The notes below the pieces were generated by a model. The model was given only the letters and a program-made list of their open reading frames with translations, was not told the DNA's origin and ran no database searches. Shown piece after piece: positions 1 through 9,808 of a stretch of DNA of 64,000 bases (positions are counted from its first letter, which is position 1; each line of letters starts with the position of its first letter). The stretch lies in contig NZ_JAGIOG010000001.1 of assembly GCF_017876595.1 (NCBI RefSeq), forward strand, positions 3,658,001-3,722,000, in the 5' to 3' direction. The stretch comes from Aeromicrobium fastidiosum. Lineage in GTDB: Bacteria > Actinomycetota > Actinomycetes > Propionibacteriales > Nocardioidaceae. The translations under genes and the position numbers were made by a program.

Positions 1-695
1 GCGATGTCGAGCTCGCCGTCGCGCAGCCCGAACCATCCCCCCACGACACCGTCCTCGACGTCGTGCACGGAGTAGGCGATGTCGTCGGCCAGATCCATGA
101 CCTGCGCCTCGATGGGCCGCCGCAGTGCAGGGGCCTCGTCGCGCAGCCAGTCGAAGACGGGCAGGTCGTCGGCGTAGACGCCGAACTTGCCCGATCCGTC
201 GGGGGCGTCGCCGCGCGCCCAGGGGTACTTGACGCACGCCGACAGGGTGGCCCGCGTGAGATTGAGGCCGACGCTGCGGCCGTCCGGGGCGAAGGTCTTC
301 GACTCGAGCCGGCTGAGGATGCGCAGCGTCTGGGCGTTGCCCTCGAAGCCTCCGCACGCCTGCGCCGCCTGGTCGAGCGCGACCTCTCCGTTGTGCCCGA
401 ACGGCGGGTGCCCGAGATCGTGCGCGAGCGCCGCCGAGTCGACGATGTCGGGATCGCAGCCCAGCGCCTTGCCCAGCTCGCGCGCCACCTGGGCGACCTC
501 GAGCGAATGGGTCAGCCGGTTGCGGACGAAGTCGTCGAAGCCCGGTCCCATGACCTGCGTCTTGGCCGAGAGCCTGCGCAGCGCTGCCGAGTGGACGATG
601 CGTCCGCGGTCGCGCTCGAAGGGCGTCCGCCCCGACCGCTTCGGCGGCTCGTCGACGAACCGCTCACGGGCCTCGTCGCCGTAGGGATCGGTCAT
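1..695 (-). CDS. dgt: Deoxyguanosinetriphosphate triphosphohydrolase, 3' part cut by window edge
   Basis: The visible N-terminal 231 residues have the HD-domain signature of bacterial dGTPases: [17 protein letters not shown] followed by [14 protein letters not shown], which carry the metal-binding His and His-Asp residues. The family hydrolyses dGTP (or other dNTPs) to the nucleoside and tripolyphosphate, which controls dNTP pools. The ATG at 693-695 overlaps the TGA of the upstream acetyltransferase gene (ATGA), so the two are probably translationally coupled. The C-terminal part runs off the left edge and cannot be judged. The family call is firm from the HD motif; actual substrate specificity is inferred. 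Confidence 0.93.
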   Translation of the reverse strand, partial: MTDPYGDEARERFVDEPPKRSGRTPFERDRGRIVHSAALRRLSAKTQVMGPGFDDFVRNRLTHSLEVAQVARELGKALGCDPDIVDSAALAHDLGHPPFGHNGEVALDQAAQACGGFEGNAQTLRILSRLESKTFAPDGRSVGLNLTRATLSACVKYPWARGDAPDGSGKFGVYADDLPVFDWLRDEAPALRRPIEAQVMDLADDIAYSVHDVEDGVVGGWFGLRDGELDI

Positions 696-1162
696 CGGAT
701 CTGCTTCGCCATCGTGATGTCGGTGGTCTCGAAACCGGACGACTCGTACAGGCTGATCGCGGTCTCGTTGTGACCGAACACGTGCAGCCGCAGGGTCGCG
801 ATGCTGTGATCGGCGCACCAACCCTCGGCCGCCTCCAGCAGCGCGCGCCCGAGGCCCTCGCCCCGGCGTCCCTCGACGATCTCGATGTCGTAGACGAACG
901 AGTCCGGCGTCACCGCCTCGGGATCGGTGAACAGCCACAGGAAGCCGATCTCCTCGCCGTCCACCAGCGCGACGAAGAGGTCGTGCCCGGGCGTGGCCAC
1001 GCCGTGCGGCAGCAGCACGGCGTTCTCGCGCGCCGAACGTTCGAGCGCGCCGTCGGCGGGCCAGCTTCCGGCGTCGATCTTGTCCTGGGCGAAGCTCGCG
1101 ACCAGGTGCTCGTTCCAACCGATGAACCGGTCGGCGCTCATCGGCTCCAGCGTCAGGCTCAT
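692..1162 (-). CDS. GNAT family N-acetyltransferase
   Basis: This 156-residue protein has the GNAT fold pattern. A central strand ending in [20 protein letters not shown] supplies the acetyl-CoA pyrophosphate loop (R/Q-x-x-G-x-G/A type), and [13 protein letters not shown] near the C terminus is motif B. The family transfers an acetyl group from acetyl-CoA to amines; no substrate can be read from this sequence. It sits between mutM and dgt on the same strand and overlaps the dgt start by 4 bp. The ATG at 1160-1162 gives a normal family length. It could be a small-molecule or a protein N-acetylase. Confidence 0.85.
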   Translation of the reverse strand: MSLTLEPMSADRFIGWNEHLVASFAQDKIDAGSWPADGALERSARENAVLLPHGVATPGHDLFVALVDGEEIGFLWLFTDPEAVTPDSFVYDIEIVEGRRGEGLGRALLEAAEGWCADHSIATLRLHVFGHNETAISLYESSGFETTDITMAKQIR

Positions 1163-1181
1163 GCGCGGAACGCTACCGGGC

Positions 1182-2033
1182 TCAGAATCTGCCGTTGCGG
1201 GGACGGGGCTGGCAGACGGGGCACCAGAACGACGACCGGTTCATGAACGCGTCGCGGCGGATGGGCGTGCCGCACCGCTCGCACGGCCGCCCCTCCTGGC
1301 CGTACGCGTGCAGCGAGCGGTCGAAGTAGCCGCTGTTGCCGTTGACGTTGACGTAGAGCGCGTCGAAGGACGTGCCGCCCTGGGCCAGCGCCTCGACCAT
1401 GACCTCGCCGATGTGGCAGAGCAGCGACTCGATCTCGCGGGTGCGGAGGTGCCGCGTGTTGCGGGCGTAGTGCAGGGGCGTGCGCCACAGCGACTCGTCG
1501 GCGTAGATGTTGCCGACGCCCGAGATCAGGGTCTGGTCGAGGATCGCCCGCTTGACGCCGGTCTGCCGCTTGCGGATGCGTGTCGCGAACTCGGACGGGT
1601 CGAACAAAGGGTCGAGCGGGTCGCGGGCGATGTGCGCGATCTCGGGCGGCAGCTCGGCACCGTCCTCGCTGAACGACATCCCGCCGAAGATCCGCTGGTC
1701 GACGAAGCGCAGCTCGTTGCCGTCGTCGAGCGTCAGCGTGATGCGCAGATGTCGCGGCGTGGGGGCGTCGGGGGCCGAGACCAGGAACTGCCCGCTCATG
1801 CCGAGGTGACACAGGACGGCATCTCCGTCGGCCAGCTGCATCCACAGGTACTTGCCGCGGCGCGCGGCTCCCGCGACCGTCTGGCCCTCGAGGCGGTGGA
1901 CGAAGTCGGCGGGTCCGGCGAGGTGGCGTCGCAGCGAACGGACGTCGTGGACCGTCACGGCGGTGATCTGCCGGCCGACGACGTGGTCGACGATGCCGAG
2001 CCGGACGACCTCGACCTCGGGGAGCTCGGGCAC
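1182..2033 (-). CDS. mutM: Bifunctional DNA-formamidopyrimidine glycosylase/AP lyase
   Basis: The protein (283 aa) begins MPELPEVE, so after Met removal it exposes the catalytic Pro and the neighbouring Glu of the Fpg/Nei family. A C-terminal zinc finger of CxxC...CxxC form (CERCG ... CPVCQ) and GKYLWMQL with a conserved Lys complete the family pattern. It excises oxidised purines such as 8-oxoguanine and cleaves the abasic site. It starts with GTG two bases after the rnc stop, in the conserved actinobacterial order rpmF-rnc-mutM, so it is probably co-transcribed with them. MutM is preferred over Nei because the N terminus is ELPEVE, a form typical of Fpg. Confidence 0.95.
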   Translation of the reverse strand: MPELPEVEVVRLGIVDHVVGRQITAVTVHDVRSLRRHLAGPADFVHRLEGQTVAGAARRGKYLWMQLADGDAVLCHLGMSGQFLVSAPDAPTPRHLRITLTLDDGNELRFVDQRIFGGMSFSEDGAELPPEIAHIARDPLDPLFDPSEFATRIRKRQTGVKRAILDQTLISGVGNIYADESLWRTPLHYARNTRHLRTREIESLLCHIGEVMVEALAQGGTSFDALYVNVNGNSGYFDRSLHAYGQEGRPCERCGTPIRRDAFMNRSSFWCPVCQPRPRNGRF

Positions 2034-2035
2034 CG

Positions 2036-2791
2036 TCAGGCGGTGGGGGTCTCGAGGCCGGCGCTGATCTGCCGCCAGGCGATCTCGGCGACCATCTGCT
2101 CGGCCTCCTTCTTGGAGCGACCGGTGCCACCGCCGTAGGTGTGCTCGCCGACGACGACCTCGGCCGTGAAGCTCTTGTCGTGGTCGGGCCCGGTGCCCAC
2201 CAGGACGTAGTGCGGCACGCCCAGGCCATTGTTGGCCGAGATCTCCTGCAACGACGTCTTCCAGTCGAGGCCCGCGCCGAGCTCGGCCGCCACGGCGATC
2301 ACCGGGTCGAACACGCGATGGATGACCTCGGCGGCACGCTCGATGCCGAACTGCACGTAGATCGCGCCCAAGATCGCCTCGACGGTGTCGGACAGGATCG
2401 AGGCCTTGTCGCGACCACCGGTCGACTCCTCGCCCCGTCCGAGACGCACGTGCTCGCCGATGCCGAGCGTGCGAGCGACCTCGGCCAGCGCCTTGGCGCT
2501 GACGACAGCCGCACGCAGCTTGGCCAGCTGGCCCTCGGGCAGGTCGGGGTGACCCGTGAAGAGCGTGTCGGTGACGACGAGCCCCAGCACGGAGTCGCCG
2601 AGGAACTCGAGGCGCTCGTTGTTGGGCACGCCGCCGTTCTCGTACGCGAACGAGCGATGTGTCAGGGCATGCTGAAGGAGCTGCGGATCGAGGTCCTGGA
2701 CTCCCAGGACCTCCCGCAGCCCCTCAGCGTCTGCTGCCGCAGAGATCAGAGGACCTGGCGGCGCTCGCCGCGAGCTCCGTACTGACCGCAC
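2036..2791 (-). CDS. rnc: Ribonuclease III
   Basis: The protein carries the RNase III signature [10 protein letters not shown] (Mg-binding acidic residues), a second acidic helix ([11 protein letters not shown]) and a C-terminal double-stranded RNA-binding domain starting about 70 residues from the end. It processes rRNA precursors and other dsRNA. The start is uncertain. No ATG, GTG or TTG lies between the rpmF stop and the conserved core, so translation begins either at the GTG at 2789-2791, inside rpmF (251 aa, used here), or at a CTG at 2747-2749 that overlaps the rpmF TGA as CTGA (237 aa). Neither has a clear Shine-Dalgarno sequence. The product call is secure. Confidence 0.9.
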   Translation of the reverse strand: MRSVRSSRRAPPGPLISAAADAEGLREVLGVQDLDPQLLQHALTHRSFAYENGGVPNNERLEFLGDSVLGLVVTDTLFTGHPDLPEGQLAKLRAAVVSAKALAEVARTLGIGEHVRLGRGEESTGGRDKASILSDTVEAILGAIYVQFGIERAAEVIHRVFDPVIAVAAELGAGLDWKTSLQEISANNGLGVPHYVLVGTGPDHDKSFTAEVVVGEHTYGGGTGRSKKEAEQMVAEIAWRQISAGLETPTA

Positions 2792-2931
2792 TTGGTGCAC
2801 GCGTGGTGCGGCTGCACCTTGGAGTCGCACGCGGGGTTGGCGCACTCGACGATCGCCGTCGCGGTGGTCTTCCACTGCGAACGACGGTGCCGCGTGTTGC
2901 TGCGCGACATCTTCCTCTTCGGAACGGCCAC
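2746..2931 (-). CDS. rpmF: 50S ribosomal protein L32, zinc-binding form
   Basis: This 61-residue basic protein begins [20 protein letters not shown], the standard L32 N terminus, and has four cysteines in a C-x4-C...C-x2-C zinc ribbon (CANPAC ... CTKC). It is therefore the zinc-dependent (C+) version; some actinobacteria hold a second, zinc-free copy elsewhere that is used when zinc is scarce. It lies 3 bp after the DUF177 gene, the usual pairing in bacteria, and precedes rnc. Confidence 0.97.
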   Translation of the reverse strand: MAVPKRKMSRSNTRHRRSQWKTTATAIVECANPACDSKVQPHHACTKCGQYGARGERRQVL

Positions 2932-2934
2932 GAT

Positions 2935-3525
2935 CTACTCCTTGCTGTCGTCGGACGAGATGTCCGACTCTGACTGGTCGGCTGACGGGACCGGTTGCTC
3001 CGCCAGCTGGCTCAACGACGCCCACCTCGGGTCGATCGCCTCACCGTGTGTGTGCTCTGGATCATCCGCGAGTCGTGCCCCACACTCGGGGCACAGTCCC
3101 GGACAGTCCGGAGCGCACAACGGGTTGTGCGGCAGTGCGAGCACCACCGCGTCCCGCAGGACGGGCTCGAGGTCGAGCAGCTCGTCCTCGAGGACATGAT
3201 CCTCTTCGTCCGCCTCCTCCGGGTTGGAGGGTGCGTCGTAGAGGTAGAGCTCCTGGAATCCCACCACGACAGCCTCGTCGATCGGGTCCAGGCACCGCAC
3301 GCACTCGCCCACGGCCCGCGCCGAGAAGGTCCCTGTTGCCAAGATCCCCTCCATGATCGCCTCGAGCCGGAACTCGAGCTCGATCGTGGAGCCCTCGGGC
3401 ACGGCGTTGACGTCGTAACCCATCTCTGCCGGCGCCTCGACCGTCCGCGTGAAGGTGCGTTCGGCACCCGGCTTGCGACCCATCTCGTGGGTGTCGAAGA
3501 CCAGGGGTCCGGTAAGCACGCTCAC
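2935..3525 (-). CDS. YceD family protein (DUF177)
   Basis: This 196-residue protein has the paired cysteine sites typical of actinobacterial DUF177: CVRC in the middle and CAPDC..CPECG near the C terminus, which could bind a metal, plus an acidic tail. In other bacteria the gene is almost always followed by rpmF, as it is here, and the family has been linked to 23S rRNA accumulation or ribosome assembly. The GTG at 3523-3525 is the start used here. The gene is first in a minus-strand operon running on to rpmF, rnc and mutM. Confidence 0.88.
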   Translation of the reverse strand: MSVLTGPLVFDTHEMGRKPGAERTFTRTVEAPAEMGYDVNAVPEGSTIELEFRLEAIMEGILATGTFSARAVGECVRCLDPIDEAVVVGFQELYLYDAPSNPEEADEEDHVLEDELLDLEPVLRDAVVLALPHNPLCAPDCPGLCPECGARLADDPEHTHGEAIDPRWASLSQLAEQPVPSADQSESDISSDDSKE

Positions 3526-3674
3526 GCATCCAATTCAAGAGCACGACAAGAGATCGACCTGCGAACAGGCCGAAGAGAATCGTAACCCGCCGCACGGTGC
3601 CGAGGCCAATCGGACCCCGTCCCGGGCGACGCGTGCGAGTCGCCGGTGTCGGTGGCGGGTGCGACAGTGGGCCC

Positions 3675-4859
3675 ATGACCGAGGGCACCGTGCTGCACGC
3701 CGACCTCGATGCGTTCTACGCGTCGGTCGAGCAGCGCGACGACCCCTCACTGCGCGGACGCCCCGTGATCGTCGGCGGAGGCGTCGTGCTGGCCGCCAGC
3801 TACGAGGCCAAGGCCCGTGGCGTGCGCACCGCGATGGGCGGCGCGCAGGCGCTGCGGGCGTGCCCCGACGCGATCGTCGTCCCCGCCCGGTTCGAGGCCT
3901 ACACCGAGGCCAGCCGGGCGGTGTTCGAGGTCTTCCACGACACGACTCCCCTGGTCGAGGGGCTCTCGATCGACGAGGCCTTTCTCGAGGTCGGCGGGCT
4001 CCGACGCATCCGCGGTCTCCCCTCGACGATCGCGACGCAGCTGCGCGTCGACGTGCGGGAGCGGGTCGGGCTGCCGATCTCGGTCGGGGTCGCCCGCACC
4101 AAGTACCTCGCCAAGGTCGCCTCGGCCGTCTCCAAGCCCGAGGGGATGCTCGTCGTGCCGGTCGAGGGCGAGCTGGAGTTCCTCCACGCCCTTCCGGTCG
4201 AACGACTCTGGGGCGTCGGCAAGGTCACGTCGGGCAAGCTGCGCGACGCCCGCATCCGCACGGTCGGCGACGTCGCCGAGATGTTCGAGAGCGAGCTCGT
4301 GCAGCTGCTCGGGTCGGGTGCCGGCCGCCACCTGTACGCGTTGGCGCACAACCGCGACCCCCGTCCCGTCCAGACCGAGAAGCGTCGCGGGTCGATGGGT
4401 GCCCAGCACGCGATGGGCCGCGGCGCGCACTCCCCCGCCGAGCTCGACCTCACGCTGCTGTCGCTGGTCGACCGCGTCACGCGGCGCATGCGGGCCGCAG
4501 GACGCACCGGCAGCACCGTCACGATCAGCCTGCGGTTCGGCGACTTCACCCGCTCGACGTCGTCCCACACGCTGTCGCGGCCGACGGCCCACACCGTCAC
4601 GGTCCTCGACGTGGCCCGCCGCCTGCTCGCCTCGCGCGCCGGCGTCGTCGAGCAGAAGGGCATCACCCTGCTCGGGGTGTCGCTCGGCTCGCTCGACGAC
4701 CAACCGGCGCAGCTCGCCCTGCCGCTCGACGTGACCAGCGGTGCCGAGCTCGACGACGTCATCGACGCCGTACGCAACAAGTTCGGCGGCAAGGCCGTGC
4801 GTCGCGCGGTGCAGCTGGGGTCGACCGACCACCTGGCCGCGCCCCACCTGCCCGACTGA
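3675..4859 (+). CDS. dinB: DNA polymerase IV (Y-family translesion polymerase)
   Basis: This 394-residue protein has the Y-family palm residues: HADLDAFYASVEQRDDP at the N terminus (first catalytic Asp) and SIDEAFLEVGG (second catalytic Asp-Glu), then helix-hairpin-helix and little-finger regions. It copies past DNA lesions with low fidelity. The ATG at 3675 starts the conserved core; an in-frame ATG 78 bases earlier only adds residues unlike the family. It has no visible C-terminal beta-clamp motif (the end is HLAAPHLPD). I see no LexA box in the 149 bases upstream. It lies on the opposite strand between DUF177 and coaD, which interrupts the usual order. Confidence 0.93.
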   Translation: MTEGTVLHADLDAFYASVEQRDDPSLRGRPVIVGGGVVLAASYEAKARGVRTAMGGAQALRACPDAIVVPARFEAYTEASRAVFEVFHDTTPLVEGLSIDEAFLEVGGLRRIRGLPSTIATQLRVDVRERVGLPISVGVARTKYLAKVASAVSKPEGMLVVPVEGELEFLHALPVERLWGVGKVTSGKLRDARIRTVGDVAEMFESELVQLLGSGAGRHLYALAHNRDPRPVQTEKRRGSMGAQHAMGRGAHSPAELDLTLLSLVDRVTRRMRAAGRTGSTVTISLRFGDFTRSTSSHTLSRPTAHTVTVLDVARRLLASRAGVVEQKGITLLGVSLGSLDDQPAQLALPLDVTSGAELDDVIDAVRNKFGGKAVRRAVQLGSTDHLAAPHLPD

Positions 4860-4876
4860 AGCGGTGGATCAGCGGG

Positions 4877-5350
4877 TCAGGCGTACTTCTTCTTCAGCTC
4901 GTCGTTGACGAAGCCGGGGATGAGCGCCGAGACGTCGCCGCCGTGCTTGGCGACCTCCTTGACCAGGCTCGACGCCAGGAACGAGTACTCCGGCGAGGTC
5001 GGGATGAAGACGGTGTCGACCTCCGTGAGGCTGCCGTTCATCTGCGCCATCTGCAGCTCGTAGTCGAAGTCGGTGACGGCCCGCAGGCCCTTGACGATCG
5101 CGTCGACGTGGTGGACGGTGCAGAAGTCGACCAGGAGCCCCACGAACGAGGCGGTCGTGACGTTCGGCAGGTGCGCCGTGGCCCGGTCGAGCAGCTCGAG
5201 CCGCTCGTCGATCGTGAACAGGCCCTGCTTGTTCTGGTTGACCAGCACCGCGACGACGACCTCGTCGAACAGCCGTGCCGATCGTTCGATGATGTCGAGG
5301 TGACCGTTGGTCACGGGGTCAAAGGAGCCGGGGCACACGACCTTCGTCAT
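4877..5350 (-). CDS. coaD: Pantetheine-phosphate adenylyltransferase
   Basis: This 157-residue protein starts MTKVVCPGSFDPVTNGHLD, carrying the T/HxGH nucleotidyltransferase motif (TNGH), and later has YSFLASSLVKEVAKHGGDV, the conserved CoaD C-terminal segment. It makes dephospho-CoA from 4'-phosphopantetheine and ATP, the penultimate step of CoA synthesis. The chosen ATG overlaps the rsmD stop (ATGA), giving the common rsmD-coaD pair; an upstream in-frame GTG would extend it with non-family residues. Confidence 0.96.
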   Translation of the reverse strand: MTKVVCPGSFDPVTNGHLDIIERSARLFDEVVVAVLVNQNKQGLFTIDERLELLDRATAHLPNVTTASFVGLLVDFCTVHHVDAIVKGLRAVTDFDYELQMAQMNGSLTEVDTVFIPTSPEYSFLASSLVKEVAKHGGDVSALIPGFVNDELKKKYA

Positions 5351-5913
5351 GGCAGCGACCGTACCGCAGGGCGTCCGAACCACAGCGTCGTCTCGCCGTA
5401 CTTCTTGCTGCGCATCGGCTCGACGTCGTCCGGCCAGACGAAGGGGTCACGGGTCGCGCGCTCGACGACGAACAGCGCGTCGGTCTCCGCGAGCGACTCC
5501 GCGACCGCCCCCACCAGATCGGTGACCGACGCGGTCGACATGGCGTACGGCGGGTCGACGAACACCAGGCCGAACAGGTCGCTGTCGCCGTCCTGCACCC
5601 AGCGCTCGACCTTGGTGCGCACGACGTTGCCGGACGCGCCCAGATCGGCGAGGTTGCGCTTGACGACTCCCGCTGCCGCGGCGTTGGCCTCGACGAAGAC
5701 GGCGTGCTCGGCACCGCGTGACAGCGCCTCGAGCCCCAGGGCACCGGAGCCCGCGAACAGGTCGAGCACCCGCACGCCGTCGAAGCCGACCAGCTCGGAC
5801 TCCAGCGACGAGAACAGCGCCTCGCGCACCCGGTCGGACGTCGGACGGGTGCCGTCGCCCTTGGGCGTCTGGATGCGACGGCCGCCGAACGCTCCGGCGA
5901 TGATGCGGGTCAT
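5347..5913 (-). CDS. rsmD: 16S rRNA (guanine(966)-N(2))-methyltransferase
   Basis: This 188-residue Rossmann methyltransferase begins MTRIIAGAFGGRRIQTPKG, has the SAM-binding loop VLDLFAGSGALGLEALSRGA and a catalytic DPPY motif (FVDPPYA). These are diagnostic of RsmD, which methylates G966 of 16S rRNA. It overlaps recG upstream and coaD downstream by 4 bp each, so the recG-rsmD-coaD set is very likely one transcript. Confidence 0.95.
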   Translation of the reverse strand: MTRIIAGAFGGRRIQTPKGDGTRPTSDRVREALFSSLESELVGFDGVRVLDLFAGSGALGLEALSRGAEHAVFVEANAAAAGVVKRNLADLGASGNVVRTKVERWVQDGDSDLFGLVFVDPPYAMSTASVTDLVGAVAESLAETDALFVVERATRDPFVWPDDVEPMRSKKYGETTLWFGRPAVRSLP

Positions 5914-8051
5914 GTGCGCTCCAGGTAGTCGGCGTGCTCGGAGTGCTCGAGGTCGTGCACCGCGGCCGCGAGAGCCGGATGGGCGCTCAGCGCCGGATCG
6001 GCGGCGACGAGCTCGTCGGCGGCCGAGCGTGCGTCGTCGATGACGTCGCCGTCCTTGACCACCGACAGCAGCCGCAGGCTCGACCGGACGCCCGACTGCG
6101 CGGCACCCAGCACGTCGCCCTCACGTCGCAGCTCGACGTCGAGGCGCGACAGCTCGAAGCCGTCGGTGGTCGAGGCGACGGCGTCGAGCCGCTCGCGCGC
6201 CGGCGAGTCGGCCTCGCTGCCGGTGACGAGCAGGCACAGCCCGGCCTCGGATCCTCGACCCACGCGGCCCCGCAGCTGGTGCAGCTGCGACATGCCGAAC
6301 CGGTCGGCGTCCATGATCACCATGGCGGTCGCGTTGGGGACGTCGACGCCCACCTCGACGACCGTCGTGGCCACGAGCACGTCGATCTGGCCTGCGGCGA
6401 AGGCGTTCATCGTGGCGTCCTTCTCGTCGGGCGTCATGCGGCCGTGCAGCGCCCCGACCCGCAGGCCGTGCAGCTGACCGCCGACGAGCTCCTCGTGCAG
6501 CTCGACCAGCGAGTGGGTCTCGTTGGTGCCGTCGTCGTCAGGGCCACCGATGCGCGACACGACGACGTAGGCCTGCCGCCCCTTGGCGACCTCCTCGCGC
6601 ACGCGCTGCCAGCCCCGCTCGAGCCACGCCGGACGCTCGGCGGCCGGCACGACCGTCGTCTGGATGGGCTGGCGACCCGCGGGCAGCTCGCGCAGCGTCG
6701 AGACCTCGAGGTCGCCGAAGACCGTCATGGCGATCGTGCGCGGGATGGGGGTCGCGGTCATGACCAGCACGTGCGGCTTGACCTCGGCGCGGTCGACCAG
6801 CGCGGCTCGCTGCTCGACCCCGAAGCGGTGCTGCTCGTCGACGACCAGCAGTCCCAGCTCGGCGAACTGGACGTGGTCCTGGATCAGCGCGTGCGTGCCG
6901 ATCACGATGCCGGCCTCGCCCGATGCGGCATCGAGCAGGGACGCGTTGCGGGCCTTGGCACCCATCGAGCCGGTCAGCAGCCGCACGCGGGTGGCGGCGT
7001 CGGCCGCGCCCAGCATGCCCCCCTTGGCGAGGTCGCCGAGCATCGCCGTGATGCCGCGGAAGTGCTGGGAGGCCAGCACCTCGGTGGGGGCCAGCAGCGC
7101 CGTCTGCGCCCCGGCGTCGACAACCTGAAGCATCGACATCAGGGCGACGATCGTCTTGCCCGATCCGACCTCGCCCTGCAGCAGCCGGTGCATCGGGCGC
7201 GTGCGGGCCAGATCGGTCGAGATCTCGTCGACGACGCTGCGCTGCCCGTCGGTCAGGGTGAAGGGCAGCTGCTGCTCGAAGCGGTCGCGCAGGCCGTGGG
7301 CGACGGGTGGGCGGGCCGAGGCCCGCTCCTGCTCGAGAGCGTGGCGGCGCTGGGCGAACACCGTCTGGACGACGAATGCCTCCTCGAACCTGAGTCGCTT
7401 CTGGGCGTTGACGGCCTCGCCCATGCCGTGCGGCCGGTGGATGCTCTCGAGCGCCGCGCGCAGATCGCTGAAGCCGCGAGCCGCGCGGACGTCTCCCGGC
7501 AGCGGGTCGTCGAGATCGTCGAGCGCGTCGAGGCACATGCCGACGAAGCTCTCGATCTTCCAGGTGGGCACCGCGCCCGTCGCCCGGTAGATCGGCACGA
7601 CGCCGCGCGACAGCCGCGACGACGCCGAGTCGCCCTCGGCGTCGAACAGGTCGTAGTCGGGGTGCGTCAGCTGCAGCCTGCCGTTGAACGCGCCGACCTC
7701 GCCCGAGAACAGGCACATCTTGCCCGGCAGCATCTTGTCGGCGAGCCACCGCTGCTGGAAGAACGTGAGCGACAGCCGCGCGCCGGTGTCGTCGGTGACG
7801 ACGACCTCGGTGCGCGTGCGCTTGCCGCCGGGCCCGAACGAGTAGTTCTTGGCCTCGACGACCTTCGCGAGCACCGTGACGTGCTGCCCCACCCGCAGGT
7901 CGGCGAGGTTGCTGGCCTTGCCGAGCTCGGCGTAGCGGCGGGGGTAGTGGCGCAGCAGGTCGCCGACGACGTGCATGTCGAAGTGCTTGGCCAGGGGCTT
8001 GGCCGTCTTGTCGCCGAGGACGTTGACGATCTTGGTCGTGAGGTCGGCCAT
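5910..8051 (-). CDS. recG: ATP-dependent DNA helicase RecG
   Basis: This helicase of about 713 aa has an N-terminal OB/wedge region (GQHVTVLAKVVEAKNYSF), Walker A GEVGSGKT, the DEQH box (VVDEQHRFGVEQR) and the RecG helicase C-terminal block ending ARERLDAVASTTDGFELSR. It remodels stalled replication forks and Holliday junctions. The ATG at 8049-8051 shares its A with the last base of the TGA of the upstream DAK2 gene; a GTG one codon earlier (8052-8054) would give a GTGA overlap and is equally possible. It is part of the DAK2-recG-rsmD-coaD operon. Confidence 0.96.
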   Translation of the reverse strand: MADLTTKIVNVLGDKTAKPLAKHFDMHVVGDLLRHYPRRYAELGKASNLADLRVGQHVTVLAKVVEAKNYSFGPGGKRTRTEVVVTDDTGARLSLTFFQQRWLADKMLPGKMCLFSGEVGAFNGRLQLTHPDYDLFDAEGDSASSRLSRGVVPIYRATGAVPTWKIESFVGMCLDALDDLDDPLPGDVRAARGFSDLRAALESIHRPHGMGEAVNAQKRLRFEEAFVVQTVFAQRRHALEQERASARPPVAHGLRDRFEQQLPFTLTDGQRSVVDEISTDLARTRPMHRLLQGEVGSGKTIVALMSMLQVVDAGAQTALLAPTEVLASQHFRGITAMLGDLAKGGMLGAADAATRVRLLTGSMGAKARNASLLDAASGEAGIVIGTHALIQDHVQFAELGLLVVDEQHRFGVEQRAALVDRAEVKPHVLVMTATPIPRTIAMTVFGDLEVSTLRELPAGRQPIQTTVVPAAERPAWLERGWQRVREEVAKGRQAYVVVSRIGGPDDDGTNETHSLVELHEELVGGQLHGLRVGALHGRMTPDEKDATMNAFAAGQIDVLVATTVVEVGVDVPNATAMVIMDADRFGMSQLHQLRGRVGRGSEAGLCLLVTGSEADSPARERLDAVASTTDGFELSRLDVELRREGDVLGAAQSGVRSSLRLLSVVKDGDVIDDARSAADELVAADPALSAHPALAAAVHDLEHSEHADYLERT

Positions 8052-9637
8052 CACTCGACCGCGATGAACAGCGGGTAGTTCTCCTGACCGCCGTCGTAGA
8101 CGACCAGGTCGACGTCGGGCCGCACGGCGCGCAGGTGCGAGGCGATGGCCGCCTCGTAACCGGGCTCCGACCCCTCGCCGAGCACGACCGTCACCATCTC
8201 GCCGGCCGGTGACAGCACCCGGTCGATGATCTCGAGCGCGACCGTCAGCACGTCGTCGCCGATGACCGCGAAGTCGCCCGCGACGACGCCGAGGACGTCA
8301 CCCGGACCGACTGCCCCGGCCATCGTCATGCCGGGCTCGGTCGCGAACGTGACGGCACCGTGCTGCGTGTGTGCCGCGGCGCTCGACATCGCGACGACGA
8401 CCTCGTCGAAGCCAAGACCCGGGTCGTGCACGGCGAGCGCGGCCAGGCCCTGCACCTGAGCGTGCGTGGGGATGACCGCGACGCGCACCCCGTCCTGCCG
8501 CGCGGCCTGGGCGGCGGCGACGAACTGGCGGATGTAGCGGTTGTTGTTGGGCAGCACGATGATCTCGCCGGCGCCCACGTCCTGCAGCGAGGCGCTCATC
8601 TCGGCGACGGTCAGCGGACGGTCGCGGGTGAACTCGAGCGTCTGCGCGCCGGCCTCGCGGCACAGCGCCGTGAGGCCCTCGCCCGTCGTGGCGGCGATGA
8701 TGACGCGCCCCTGGCGGGGACCGCGGGCCATCTGGTCGGCGAAGTGCGTCACGGCGATGCGATAGGGCCGGCCCGCCGCGATGCCCGCCTCGATCGCCGC
8801 CCCGACGTCGTCGACGTGCACGTGGACGTTCCAGAGCCGCTCGCCGCCCACCACGACGAGCGAGTCGCCGAGGCCCATGAGCCGACTGCGGAGCGCCGGG
8901 ACCTGGTCGTCATCGGCCTCGAGGAGGTACATGACCTCATAGGAGGGACCGTCGGCGCTGAGGTCGTCGGCCGCGACCTGCACCGGCTGCGGCACGTGGG
9001 CGGCGACCTGCTCGGGGATGCGGCCGGTCAGTGCCTGCTCGGTCGCGTCGAGGACGACGACGAGCGCCCGGCCCCCGGCGTCGACGACGCCGGCGCGCAT
9101 CAGCAGCTCCATCTGCTCGGGGGTGCGGGCCAGCGCCTCGCGTGCGGCCGCGGCGGCCCGACCGAAGACCGTGCGGCCGTCGACGCCCGCCTCGGCGGCC
9201 TCGGTGGCACCGGCCGCGGCGGCCTTCGCGACCGACAGGATCGTGCCCTCGACCGGCGCGCCGACCGCGGCCCATGCCGCGTCGGACGCCGCGACGAACG
9301 CCTGCGCGACATCGGCGGCGCTGACCTCGCGGTCGATCGACAGATCGCGGAAGCAGGCCCGCACGAGCTGGGACAAGATAACGCCGGTGTTGCCCTTCGC
9401 CCCCGTCAGCAGGCCGTCGACGTAGGTCTTGACGAGCTCGTCGAAGCCAGCCGTGCCGGGCTGCGACTCCACGGCGTCGGCCCCCGACATGAACGTCAGG
9501 TAGGCGTTGGTGCCGGTGTCGCTGTCGGGCACCGGGAAGACGTTGAGGGCGTCGATCTCGGACCGCGCGGCCGACAGGGCACCCGCGCACAGCTGCGTCC
9601 ACGCTCGAAATGCCGCGGCGTTGAGGGTGAGGCCCAT
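8051..9637 (-). CDS. DAK2 domain protein, FakA-like
   Basis: This 528-residue protein has an N-terminal DAK2 (dihydroxyacetone kinase L-like) domain with the FakA-type motif [13 protein letters not shown] and a C-terminal FakA-like domain ([28 protein letters not shown]). In Firmicutes FakA phosphorylates fatty acids bound by FakB (DegV family); by family the role here is acyl-phosphate formation, but no FakB gene is visible in the window. The usual Gly in the PDGDTGTN loop is Ser here. It heads the operon with recG, in an order conserved in actinobacteria, and faces rpmB divergently. Confidence 0.88.
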   Translation of the reverse strand: MGLTLNAAAFRAWTQLCAGALSAARSEIDALNVFPVPDSDTGTNAYLTFMSGADAVESQPGTAGFDELVKTYVDGLLTGAKGNTGVILSQLVRACFRDLSIDREVSAADVAQAFVAASDAAWAAVGAPVEGTILSVAKAAAAGATEAAEAGVDGRTVFGRAAAAAREALARTPEQMELLMRAGVVDAGGRALVVVLDATEQALTGRIPEQVAAHVPQPVQVAADDLSADGPSYEVMYLLEADDDQVPALRSRLMGLGDSLVVVGGERLWNVHVHVDDVGAAIEAGIAAGRPYRIAVTHFADQMARGPRQGRVIIAATTGEGLTALCREAGAQTLEFTRDRPLTVAEMSASLQDVGAGEIIVLPNNNRYIRQFVAAAQAARQDGVRVAVIPTHAQVQGLAALAVHDPGLGFDEVVVAMSSAAAHTQHGAVTFATEPGMTMAGAVGPGDVLGVVAGDFAVIGDDVLTVALEIIDRVLSPAGEMVTVVLGEGSEPGYEAAIASHLRAVRPDVDLVVYDGGQENYPLFIAVE

Positions 9638-9657
9638 GGGGCGAGGCTATCGCCCGG

Positions 9658-9676
9658 GTCCGTCACCATGACGGAC
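9658..9676. promoter_or_regulatory. Perfect 8-bp dyad between DAK2 and rpmB genes
   Basis: The sequence GTCCGTCA-CCA-TGACGGAC is a perfect inverted repeat with a 3-bp centre, 20 bp upstream of the DAK2 start in the divergent region with rpmB. It could be an operator. The TATTCT at 9715-9720 is a possible -10 box for rpmB. No regulator can be named. Confidence 0.35.
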
Positions 9677-9808
9677 GTGGGCGGGCTGATTCGCGTCGGC
9701 GTCGGGTCGTCGGCTATTCTTGAGCGGTTGTCAGCAGGCCGGTCGGTCAGCAGGCACCCCCATCGTTCGGGCTCGCCCCGAGAAGTCTTCAAGTTTCAGG
9801 AGTTCGCC

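Noticed and set aside
5934..8078. 714-codon open frame on the plus strand opposite recG
   Set aside because: It is a shadow of the high-GC coding pattern; recG on the minus strand has all helicase motifs.
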